This document shows, piece by piece, positions 22,411 to 34,900 of a DNA stretch of 64,000 nucleotides (position 1 is the stretch's first letter; the number at the start of each line of letters is the position of its first letter). The notes under the pieces are model-generated. The model saw nothing but the letters and a program-made list of their open reading frames with translations. It did no database searches and had not been told where the DNA came from. The position numbers and the translations under genes are program-made. The stretch covers positions 16,686,058 through 16,750,057 of the forward strand of contig NC_068345.1 of assembly GCF_014633365.1 (NCBI RefSeq), given 5' to 3'. Source of the DNA: Diospyros lotus (Eukaryota; Streptophyta; Magnoliopsida; Ericales; Ebenaceae).

Positions 22411-25400
22411 TTGCTTTTGACGATTCCAAATCTTGGTGAAAGACGACATTTTGATAAACTAATTACGTTAAAGAAACTTCAATTTTGGATTTTGGAAAGT
22501 TTAGAAAACTTGAGTTTTCGCCATGGGTCCAACGTAGAATACTTAAAACAAGAAAGAGTAAACTTTGTTCAATCAAGATATCTCAAAGTTAACTCATTTG
22601 CTTTCGACGATTCCAAATTTAGGTCAAAGAACACATTTTGATAAAATAATTACGCCAAAGAAAGTTTAATTTCAGATTTCGGGAAGTTTTGAAAACTTGA
22701 GTTTTAGCCATGGGTCCATTGTACAACACTTGAAAGAAGAAAGAGTCAACTTTGTTCAATCAACGATATCTCAAAATTGACCTAACTGCTTTTGACGATT
22801 CCAAATCTTGGTGAAAGACGACATTTTGATAAACTAATTATGCTAAAGAAAGTTAAATTTTGGATTTCGGGAAGTTTAGAAAACTTGAGTTTTAGCCATA
22901 GGTCCAATGTAGAACACTTGAAACAAGAAAGAGTCAACTTTGTTCAATCAAGATATCTCAAAATTGACTCATTTGCTTTCTACGATTCCAAATGTAGGTC
23001 AAAGAAGATATATTGATAAACTAATTACGCAAAAGAAATTTAAATTTCGGATTTCGAGAAGTTTTGAAGACATGAGTTTTAGCAATGGGTCCACTGTACA
23101 ACACTTGAAAGAAGAAAAAGTCAACTTTGTTCAATCAACAATATCTCAAAATTGACTTAACTGCTTTTGACGATTCCAAATCTTGGTGAAAGATGACATT
23201 TTGATAAACTAATTACGCTAAAGAATGTTAAATTTTGGATTTCGGGAAGTTTAGAAAACTTGAGTTTTAGCCATAGGTCCAATGTAGAACACTTGAAACA
23301 AGAAAGAGTCAACTTTGTTCAATCAAGATATCTCAAAATTGACTCATTTGCTTTCGACGATTCCAAATGTAGGTCAAAGAAGATATATTGATAAACTAAT
23401 TACGCTAAAAAAAGTTCAATTTTCGATATCGAGAAGTTTAGAAAACTTGAGTTTTAGCTATGGGTCCAATGTAGAACACTTGAAACAAGAAAGAGTCAAC
23501 TTTGTTCAATCAACGATATCTCAAAGTTGACTCATTTGCTTTGGACGATTCCAAACCTGGGTGAAAGATGACATTTTGATAAACTAATTACTCTAAAGAA
23601 AGTTCAATTTTGGATTTCGAGAAGTTTAGAAAACTTGAGTTTTAGCCGTGGGTCCAAAGTAGAATACTTAAAACAAGAAAGAGTTAACTTTATTCAATCA
23701 ACATATCTCAAAGTTGACTCATTTGCTTTCGACGATTCCAAATGTACGTCAAAGAAGACATTTTGATAAACTAATTATGCCAAAGAAAGTTCAATTTTGA
23801 ATTTCGGGAAGTTTTGAAAACCTGAGTTTTAGCCATGGGTCCATTTGTACAACACTTGAAAGAAGAAATAGTCAACTTTGTTCGATCAACGATATCTCAA
23901 AATTGACTTAATTGCTTTTGACGATTCCAAATTTTGCTGAAAGACAACATTTTGATAAACTAATTACGCTAAAGAAAGTTCAATTTTGGATTTCGAGAAG
24001 TATAGAAAACTTGAGTTGTAGCCATGGGTCCAATGTAGAATACTTAAAACAAGAAAGAGTCAACTTTGTTCAATCAAGATATCTCAAAGTTGACACATTT
24101 GCTTTCGACGATTCCAAATGTAGGTCAAAGAAGACATTTTGATAAACTAAATACGCCAAAGAAGATTCAATTTTGGATTTCAGGACGTTTTGAAAACTTG
24201 AGTTTTAGCCATGGGTCCATTGTACAACACTTGAAAGACGAAAGAGTCAACTTTGTTCGATCAACGATATCTCAAAATTGACCTAATTGCTTTTGACGAT
24301 TCCAAATCTTGGTTAAAGATGACATTTTCATAAACTAATTACGCTAAAGAAAGTTCAATTTTGGATTTCAAGAAGTTTAGAAAACCTGATTTTTAGCAAT
24401 GGGTCTAATGTAGAACACTTGAAACGAACAAAGAGTCAACTTGGTTCAATCAACGATATCTCAAAGTTGACTCATTTGCTTTGGACGATTCCAAACCTGG
24501 GTGAAAGACGACATTTTGATAAACTAATTACTCTAAAGAAAGTTCAATTTTGGATTTCGAGAAGTTTAGAATACTTTTGTTTTAGCCATGGGTCCAAAGT
24601 ACAATACTTAAAACAACAAAGAGTTAACTTTATTCAATCAAGATATCTCAAAGTTGACGCATTTGCTTTCGACGATTCCAAATGTAGGTCAAAGAAGACA
24701 TTTTGATAAACTAATTATGCCAACGAAAGTTCAATTTTGAATTTCGGGAAGTTTTGAAAATCTTAGTTTTAGCCATGGGTCCATTGTACAACACTTGAAG
24801 GAAGAAAGAGTCAACTTTGTTCGATCAACGATATGTCAAAATTGACCTAATTGCTTTTGACGATTCGAAATCTTGGTGAAAGATGACATTTTGATAAACT
24901 AATTATGCTAAAGAAACTTCAATTTTGGATTTCGGAAAGTTTAGAAAACTTGAGTTTTCGCCATGGGACCAATGTTGAATACTTAAAACAAGAATGAGTC
25001 AACTTTGTTCAATCAAGATATCTCAAAGTTAACGCATTTGCTTTCGACGATTCCAAATTTAAGTCAAAGAACATATTTTGATAAAATAATTACGCCAAAG
25101 AAAGTTTAATTTCAGATTTCGGGAAGTTTTGAAAACTTGAGTTTTAGCCATGGGTCCATTGTACAACACTTGAAAAAAGAAAGAGTCAACTTTGTTCAAT
25201 CAACGATATCTCAAAATTGACTTAATTGCTTTTGACGATTCCAAATCTTGGTGAAAGACGACATTATAATAAACTAATTACGCTAAAGAAACTTCAATTT
25301 TGGAATTCGGAAAGTTTAGAAAACTTGGGTTTTCGCCATGGGTCCAATGTAGAATACTTAAAACAAGAAAGAGTAAACTTTGTTCAATCAAGATATCTCA

Positions 25401-28400
25401 AAGTTAACTCATTTGCTTTCGACGATTCCAAATTTAGGTCAAAGAACACATTTTGATAAACTAATTATGCAAAAGAAATTTAAATTTCGGATTTCGAGAA
25501 GTTTTGAAAACATGAGTTTTAGCGATGGGTCCACTGTACAACACTTGAAAGAAGAAAGAGTCAACTTTGTTCAATCAACAATATCTCAAAATTGACTCAT
25601 TTGCTTTCGACAATTCCAAACCTAGCTGAAAGACGACATTTTGATAAACTAATTACGCTAAAAAAAGTTCAATTTTCGATATCGAGAAGTTTAGAAAACT
25701 TGAGTTTTAGCCATGGGTCCAATGTAGAACACTTGAAACAAGAAAGAGTCAACTTTGTTCAGTCAATGATATCTCAAAATTGACTCATTTGCTTTAGACG
25801 ATTCCAAATCTTGGTGAAAGACGACATTTTGATAAACTAATTACTCTAAAGAAAGTTCCATTTTGGATTTCGAGAAGTTTAGAAAACTTGAGTTTTAGCC
25901 ATGGGTCCAAAGTAGAATACTTAAAATAAGAAAGAGTTAACTTTGTTCAATCAAGATATCTCAAAGTTGGCTCAATTGCTTTCGACGATTCCAAATGTAG
26001 GTAGAAGAAGACATCTTGATAAACAAATTATGCCAAAAAAAGCTCAATTTCGAATTTCGGGAAGTTTTGAAAACCTGAGTTTTAGCCATGGGTCCATTGT
26101 ACAACACTTGAAGGAAGAAAGAGTCAACTTTGTTCAATCAACGATATCTCAAAATTGACTTAATTGCTTTTGACGATTCGAAATCTTGGTGAAAGAGGAC
26201 ATTTTGATAAACTAATTACGCTAAACAAAGATCAATTTCGGATTTCGGAAAGTTTTGAAAACTTGAGTTTTCGCCATGGTCCATTGTACAACACTTGAAA
26301 GAAGAAAGAGTCAACTTTGTTCAATCAACGATATCTCAAAATTGACTTAATTGCTTTTGACGATTCCAAATCTTGGTGAAAGACGACATTTGGATAAACT
26401 AATTACGCTAAAGAAACTTCAATTTTGGATTTCGGAAAGTTTTGAAAACTTGAGTTTTCGCCATGGGTCCAATGTTGAATACTTAAAACAAGAAAGAGTC
26501 AACTTTGTTCAATCAAGATATCTCAAAGTTAACTCATTTGCTTTCGACGATTCCAAATTTAGGTCAAAGAACACATTTTGATAAAATAATTACGCCAAAG
26601 AAAGTTTGATTTTCGATATCGAGAAGTTTTGAAAACTTGAGCTTTAGGAATGGGTCCATTGTACAACACTTGAAAGAAGAAAGAGTCAACTTTGTTCAAT
26701 CAACAATATCTCAAAATTGACTCATTTGCTTTCGCCAATTCCAAACCTAGCTGAAAGACGACATTTTGATAAACTATATACGCTAAAAAAAGTTCAATTT
26801 TCGATATCGAGAAGTTTAGAAAACTTGAGTTTCAGCCATGGGTCCAATGTAGAACACTTGAAACAAGAAAGAGTCAACTTTGTTCAATCAACGATATCTC
26901 AAAATTGACTTAATTGCTTTTGACGATTCCAAATCTTGGTGAAAGATGACATTTTGATAAACTAATTACGCTAAAGAAAGTTCAATTTTGGATTTCAAGA
27001 AGTTTAGAAAACCTGATTTTTAGCAATGGGTCCAATGTAGAACACTTGAAATGAACAAAGAGTCAACTTTGTTCAATCAACGATATCTCAAAGTTGACTC
27101 ATTTGCTTTCGACGATTCCAAATGTATGTCAAAGAAGACATTTTGATAAACTAATTACGCAAAAGAAAGTTCAATTTTAGATTTCGCGAAGTTTTGAAAA
27201 CTTGAGTTTTTGCCATGGTTCCATTGTACAACACTTGAAGGAAGAAAGAGTCAACTTTGTTCAATCAACGATATCTCAAAATTGACTTAATTGCTTTTGA
27301 CGATTCGAAATCTTGGTGAAAGAGGACATTTTGATAAACTAATTACGCTAAACAAAGATCAATTTCGGATTTCGGAAAGTTTTGAAAACTTGAGTTTTCG
27401 CCATGGTCCATTGTACAACACTTGAAAGAAGAAAGAGTCAACTTTGTTCAATCAACGATATCTCAAAATTGACTTAATTGCTTTTGACGATTCCAAATCT
27501 TGGTGAAAGACGACATTTGGATAAACTAATTACGCTAAAGAAACTTCAATTTTGGATTTCGGAAAGTTTTGAAAACTTGAGTTTTCGCCATGGGTCCAAT
27601 GTTGAATACTTAAAACAAGAAAGAGTCAACTTTGTTCAATCAAGATATCTCAAAGTTAACTCATTTGCTTTCGACGATTCCAAATGTAGGTCAAAGAAGA
27701 CATATTGATAAACTAATTACGCAAAAGAAATTTAAATTTCAGATTTCGAGAAGTTTTCAAAACATGAGTTTTAGCAATGGGTCCACTGTACAACACTTGA
27801 AAGAAGAAAGAGTCAACTTTGTTCAATCAACAATATCTCAAAATTGACTCATTTGCTTTCAACGATTCCAAACCTAGCTGAAAGACGACATTTTGATAAA
27901 CTAATTACGCTAAAAAAAGTTCAATTTTCGATATCGAGAAGTTTTAGCCATGGGTCCAATGTAGAACACTTGAAACAAGAAAGAGTCAACTTTGTTCAAT
28001 CAACGATATCTCAAAGTTGACTCATTTGCTTTGGACGATTCTAAACCTGGGTGAAAGATGACATTTTGATAAACTAATTACTCTAAAGAAAGTTCAATTT
28101 TGGATTTCGAGAAGTTTAGAAAACTTGAGTTTTACCCATGGGTCCAAAGTAGAATACTTAAAACAAGAATGAGTCGACTTTGTTCAATCAAGATATCTCA
28201 AAGTTAATGCATTTGCTTTCAACGATTCCAAATTTAAGTCAAAGAACATATTTTGATAAAATAATTACGCCAAAGAAAGTTTAATTTCAGATTTCGGGAA
28301 GTTTTGAAAACTTGAGTTTTAGCCATGGGTCCATTGTACAACACTTGAAAGAAGAAAGAGTCAACTTTGTTAAATCAACGATATCTCAAAATTGACTTAA

Positions 28401-28890
28401 TTGCTTTTGACGATTCCAAATCTTGGTGAAAGACGACATTTTGATAAACTAATTACGCTAAAGAAACTTCAATTTTGGATTTCGGAAAGTTTTGAAAACT
28501 TGAGTTTTCGCCATGGGTCCAATGTTGAATACTTAAAACAAGAAAGAGTCAACTTTGTTCAATCAAGATATCTCAAAGTTAACTCATTTGCTTTCGACGA
28601 TTCCAAATTTGGGTCAAAGAACACATTTTGATAAAATAATTACGCCAAAGAAAGTTTGATTTTCGATATCGAGAAGTTTTGAAAACTTGAGCTTTAGGAA
28701 TGGGTCCATTGTACAACACTTGAAAGAAGAAAGAGTCAACTTTGTTCAATCAACAATATCTCAAAATTGACTCATTTGCTTTCGCCAATTCCAAACCTAG
28801 CTGAAAGACGACATTTTGATAAACTAATTACGCTAAAAAAAGTTCAATTTTCGATATCGAGAAGTTTAGAAAACTTGAGTTTCAGCCATG
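21025..28890 (+). repeat. Left half of a large tandem duplication (about 7,865 bp)
   Basis: Landmarks recur to the right at 7,865 bp (21628/29493, 22411/30276, 22792/30657, 23315/31180, 23912/31777, 24419/32284), then at 8,053-8,054 bp (25226/33279, 26351/34405, 27478/35532) and finally at 8,242 bp (28401/36643, 28767/37009). The two increments of one monomer reflect single-monomer losses in this half at about 24.9 and 28.35 kb. The extra 1 bp is an A7/A8 difference near 26,035 and 34,088. The half contains HOR unit 3. Confidence 0.87.
22411..25225 (+). repeat. HOR unit 3, 15 monomers (16-mer form minus one)
   Basis: Matches units 2 and 4, including the hybrid M/P monomer at 23,315-23,530, until 24,910-24,967. 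There one monomer present in unit 4 (about 32,770-32,960) is absent. The two flanking monomers share an identical tract of about 58 bp ending CGCCATGGG, and the join lies within it. The next bases (ACCAATGTTG) are those of the right-hand partner. Confidence 0.85.
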
Positions 28891-28955
28891 GGTCCAATGT
28901 AGAATACTTAAAACAAGAAAGAGTAAACTTTGTTCAATCAAGATATCTCAAAGTT
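28767..28955 (+). repeat. Chimeric P/N junction monomer of the large duplication
   Basis: The left part is class P (CGCCAATTCCAAACCTAGC, A7 run, TCGATATCGAGAAG, GAGTTTCAGCCATGGG). After GGGTCCAATGTAGAA it switches to the N/B ending TACTTAAAACAAG and GAGTAAACTTTG. The switch lies in the shared tract at about 28,888-28,906. Unswitched parents are at 37,009-37,205 (P) and 20,911-21,098 (N). This is the expected breakpoint of an unequal crossover that created the tandem duplication. Confidence 0.85.
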
Positions 28956-31900
28956 AACTCATTTGCTTTCGACGATTCCAAATTTAGGTCAAAGAACACA
29001 TTTTGATAAACTAATTATGCAAAAGAAATTTAAATTTCGGATTTCGAGAAGTTTTGAAAACATGAGTTTTAGCGATGGGTCCACTGTACAACACTTGAAA
29101 GAAGAAAGAGTCAACTTTGTTCAATCAACAATATCGCAAAATTGACTCATTTGCTTTCGACAATTCCAAATCTTGGTGAAAGACGACATTTTGATAAACT
29201 AATTATGCTAAAAAAAGTTCAATTTTCGATATCGAGAAGTTTAGAAAACTTGAGTTTTAGCCATGGGTCCAATGTAGAACACTTGAAACAAGAAAGAGTC
29301 AACTTTGTTCAATCAACGATATCTCAAAGTTGACTCATTTGCTTTGGACGATTCCAAACCTGGGTGAAAGATGACATTTTGATAAACTAATTACTCTAAA
29401 GAAAGTTCCATTTTGGATTTCGAGAAGTTTAGAAAACTTGAGTTTTAGCCATGGGTCCAAAGTAGAATACTTAAAACAAGAAATAGTTAACTTTGTTCAA
29501 TCAAGATATCTCAAAGTTGGCTCAATTGCTTTCGACGATTCCAAATGTAGGTAGAAGAAGACATCTTGATAAACAAATTATGCCAAAAAAAGCTCAATTT
29601 CGAATTTCGGGAAGTTTTGAAAACCTGAGTTTTAGCCATGGGTCCATTGTACAACACTTGAAGGAAGAAAGAGTCAACTTTGTTCAATCAACGATATCTC
29701 AAAATTGACTTAATTGCTTTTGACGATTCCAAATCTTCGTGAAAGATGACATTTTGATAAACTAATTACGCTAAACAAAGATCAATTTCGGATTTCGGAA
29801 AGTTTTGAAAACTTGAGTTTTCGCCATGGTCCATTGTACAACACTTGAAAGAAGAAAGAGTCAACTTTGTTCAATCAACGATATCTCAAAATTGACTTAA
29901 TTGCTTTTGACGATTCCAAATCTTGGTGAAAGACGACATTTGGATAAACTAATTACGCTAAAGAAACTTCAATTTTGGATTTCGGAAAGTTTAGAAAACT
30001 TGAGTTTTCGCCATGGGACCAATGTTGAATACTTAAAACAAGAATGAGTCAACTTTGTTCAATCAAGATATCTCAAAGTTAACGCATTTGCTTTCGACGA
30101 TTCCAAATTTAAGTCAAAGAACATATTTTGATAAAATAATTACGCCAAAGAAAGTTTAATTTCAGATTTCGGGAAGTTTTGAAAACTTGAGTTTTAGCCA
30201 TGGGTCCATTGTACAACACTTGAGAAAAGAAAGAGTCAACTTTGTTCAATCAACGATATCTCAAAATTGACTTAATTGCTTTTGACGATTCCAAATCTTG
30301 GTGAAAGACGACATTTTGATAAACTAATTACGTTAAAGAAACTTCAATTTTGGATTTTGGAAAGTTTAGAAAACTTGAGTTTTCGCCATGGGTCCAACGT
30401 AGAATACTTAAAACAAGAAAGAGTAAACTTTGTTCAATCAAGATATCTCAAAGTTAACTCATTTGCTTTCGACGATTCCAAATTTAGGTCAAAGAACACA
30501 TTTTGATAAAATAATTACGCCAAAGAAAGTTTAATTTCAGATTTCGGGAAGTTTTGAAAACTTGAGTTTTAGCCATGGGTCCATTGTACAACACTTGAAA
30601 GAAGAAAGAGTCAACTTTGTTCAATCAACGATATCTCAAAATTGACCTAACTGCTTTTGACGATTCCAAATCTTGGTGAAAGACGACATTTTGATAAACT
30701 AATTATGCTAAAGAAAGTTAAATTTTGGATTTCGGGAAGTTTAGAAAACTTGAGTTTTAGCCATAGGTCCAATGTAGAACACTTGAAACAAGAAAGAGTC
30801 AACTTTGTTCAATCAAGATATCTCAAAATTGACTCATTTGCTTTCTACGATTCCAAATGTAGGTCAAAGAAGATATATTGATAAACTAATTACGCAAAAG
30901 AAATTTAAATTTCGGATTTCGAGAAGTTTTGAAGACATGAGTTTTAGCAATGGGTCCACTGTACAACACTTGAAAGAAGAAAAAGTCAACTTTGTTCAAT
31001 CAACAATATCTCAAAATTGACTGAACTGCTTTTGACGATTCCAAATCTTGGTGAAAGATGACATTTTGATAAACTAATTACGCTAAAGAATGTTAAATTT
31101 TGGATTTCGGGAAGTTTAGAAAACTTGAGTTTTAGCCATAGGTCCAATGTAGAACACTTGAAACAAGAAAGAGTCAACTTTGTTCAATCAAGATATCTCA
31201 AAATTGACTCATTTGCTTTCGACGATTCCAAATGTAGGTCAAAGAAGATATATTGATAAACTAATTACGCTAAAAAAAGTTCAATTTTCGATATCGAGAA
31301 GTTTAGAAAACTTGAGTTTTAGCTATGGGTCCAATGTAGAACACTTGAAACAAGAAAGAGTCAACTTTGTTCAATCAACGATATCTCAAAGTTGACTCAT
31401 TTGCTTTGGACGATTCCAAACCTGGGTGAAAGATGACATTTTGATAAACTAATTACTCTAAAGAAAGTTCAATTTTGGATTTCGAGAAGTTTAGAAAACT
31501 TGAGTTTTAGCCGTGGGTCCAAAGTAGAATACTTAAAACAAGAAAGAGTTAACTTTATTCAATCAAGATATCTCAAAGTTGACTCATTTTCTTTCGACGA
31601 TTCCAAATGTACGTCAAAGAAGACATTTTGATAAACTAATTATGCCAAAGAAAGTTCAATTTTGAATTTCGGGAAGTTTTGAAAACCTGAGTTTTAGCCA
31701 TGGGTCCATTTGTACAACACTTGAAAGAAGAAATAGTCAACTTTGTTCGATCAACGATATCTCAAAATTGACTTAATTGCTTTTGACGATTCCAAATTTT
31801 GCTGAAAGTCAACATTTTGATAAACTAATTACGCTAAAGAAAGTTCAATTTTGGATTTCGAGAAGTATAGAAAACTTGAGTTGTAGCCATGGGTCCAATG

Positions 31901-34900
31901 TAGAATACTTAAAACAAGAAAGAGTCAACTTTGTTCAATCAAGATATCTCAAAGTTGACACATTTGCTTTCGACGATTCCAAATGTAGGTCAAAGAAGAC
32001 ATTTTGATAAACTAAATACGCCAAAGAAGATTCAATTTTGGATTTCAGGACGTTTTGAAAACTTGAGTTTTAGCCATGGGTCCATTGTACAACACTTGAA
32101 AGACGAAAGAGTCAACTTTGTTCGATCAACGATATCTCAAAATTGACCTAATTGCTTTTGACGATTCCAAATCTTGGTTAAAGATGACATTTTCATAAAC
32201 TAATTACGCTAAAGAAAGTTCAATTTTGGATTTCAAGAAGTTTAGAAAACCTGATTTTTAGCAATGGGTCTAATGTAGAACACTTGAAACGAACAAAGAG
32301 TCAACTTGGTTCAAACAACGATATCTCAAAGTTGACTCATTTGCTTTGGACGATTCCAAACCTGGGTGAAAGACGACATTTTGATAAACTAATTACTCTA
32401 AAGAAAGTTCAATTTTGGATTTCGAGAAGTTTAGAATACTTTTGTTTTAGCCATGGGTCCAAAGTACAATACTTAAAACAACAAAGAGTTAACTTTATTC
32501 AATCAAGATATCTCAAAGTTGACGCATTTGCTTTCGACGATTCCAAATGTAGGTCAAAGAAGACATTTTGATAAACTAATTATGCCAACGAAAGTTCAAT
32601 TTTGAATTTCGGGAAGTTTTGAAAATCTTAGTTTTAGCCATGGGTCCATTGTACAACACTTGAAGGAAGAAAGAGTCAACTTTGTTCGATCAACGATATG
32701 TCAAAATTGACCTAATTGCTTTTGACGATTCGAAATCTTGGTGAAAGATGACATTTTGATAAACTAATTATGCTAAAGAAACTTCAATTTTGGATTTCGG
32801 AAAGTTTAGAAAACTTGAGTTTTCGCCATGGGTCCAATGCAGAATACTTGAAAGAAGAAAGAGTCAACTTTGTTTAATCCACGATATCTCAAAATTGACT
32901 TAATTGCTTTTGACGATTCCAAATTTAGGTCAAAGAAGACATATTGATAAACTAATTACGCAAAAGAAACTTCAATTTTGGATTTCGGAAAGTTTAGAAA
33001 ACTTGAGTTTTCGCCATGGGACCAATGTTGAATACTTAAAACAAGAATGAGTCAACTTTGTTCAATCAAGATATCTCAAAGTTAACGCATTTGCTTTCGA
33101 CGATTCCAAATTTAAGTCAAAGAACATATTTGGATAAAATAATTACGCCAAAGAAAGTTTAATTTCAGATTTCGGGAAGTTTTGAAAACTTGAGTTTTAG
33201 CCATGGGTCCATTGTACAACACTTGAAAAAAGAAAGAGTCAACTTTGTTCAATCAACGATATCTCAAAATTGACTTAATTGCTTTTGACGATTCCAAATC
33301 TTGGTGAAAGACGACATTATAATAAACTAATTACGCTAAAGAAACTTCAATTTTGGAATTCGGAAAGTTTAGAAAACTTGGGTTTTCGCCATGGGTCCAA
33401 TGTAGAATACTTAAAACAAGAAAGAGTAAACTTTGTTCAATCAAGATATCTCAAAGTTAACTCATTTGCTTTCGACGATTCCAAATTTAGGTCAAAGAAC
33501 ACATTTTGATAAACTAATTATGCAAAAGAAATTTAAATTTCGGATTTCGAGAAGTTTTGAAAACATGAGTTTTAGCGATGGGTCCACTGTACAACACTTG
33601 AAAGAAGAAAGAGTCAACTTTGTTCAATCAACAATATCTCAAAATTGACTCATTTGCTTTCGACAATTCCAAACCTAGCTGAAAGACGACATTTTGATAA
33701 ACTAATTACGCTAAAAAAAGTTCAATTTTCGATATCGAGAAGTTTAGAAAACTTGAGTTTTAGCCATGGGTCCAATGTAGAACACTTGAAACAAGAAAGA
33801 GTCAACTTTGTTCAATCAACGATATCTCAAAGTTGACTCATTTGCTTTGGACGATTCCAAACCTGGGTGAAAGATGACATTTTGATAAACTAATTACTCT
33901 AAAGAAAGTTCCATTTTGGATTTCGAGAAGTTTAGAAAACTTGAGTTTTAGCCATGGGTCCAAAGTAGAATACTTAAAATAAGAAAGAGTTAACTTTGTT
34001 CAATCAAGATATCTCAAAGTTGGCTCAATTGCTTTCGACGATTCCAAATGTAGGTAGAAGAAGACATCTTGATAAACAAATTATGCCAAAAAAAAGCTCA
34101 ATTTCGAATTTCGGGAAGTTTTGAAAACCTGAGTTTTAGCCATGGGTCCATTGTACAACACTTGAAGGAAGAAAGAGTCAACTTTGTTCAATCAACGATA
34201 TCTCAAAATTGACTTAATTGCTTTTGACGATTCGAAATCTTGGTGAAAGAGGACATTTTGATAAACTAATTACGCTAAACAAAGATCAATTTCGGATTTC
34301 GGAAAGTTTTGAAAACTTGAGTTTTCGCCATGGTCCATTGTACAACACTTGAAAGAAGAAAGAGTCAACTTTGTTCAATCAACGATATCTCAAAATTGAC
34401 TTAATTGCTTTTGACGATTCCAAATCTTGGTGAAAGACGACATTTGGATAAACTAATTACGCTAAAGAAACTTCAATTTTGGATTTCGGAAAGTTTTGAA
34501 AACTTGAGTTTTCGCAATGGGTCCAATGTTGAATACTTAAAACAAGAAAGAGTCAACTTTGTTCAATCAAGATATCTCAAAGTTAACTCATTTGCTTTCG
34601 ACGATTCCAAATTTAGGTCAAAGAACACATTTTGATAAAATAATTACGCCAAAGAAAGTTTGATTTTCGATATCGAGAAGTTTTGAAAACTTGAGCTTTA
34701 GGAATGGGTCCATTGTACAACACTTGAAAGAAGAAAGAGTCAACTTTGTTCAATCAACAATATCTCAAAATTGACTCATTTGCTTTCGCCAATTCCAAAC
34801 CTAGCTGAAAGACGACATTTTGATAAACTAATTACGCTAAAAAAAGTTCAATTTTCGATATCGAGAAGTTTAGAAAACTTGAGTTTCAGCCATGGGTCCA

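Noticed and set aside
30986..31177. Minus-strand open frame (also at 42,050-42,235).
   Set aside because: Only these two of about 340 monomers have it, because single substitutions removed stops; it is antisense satellite.
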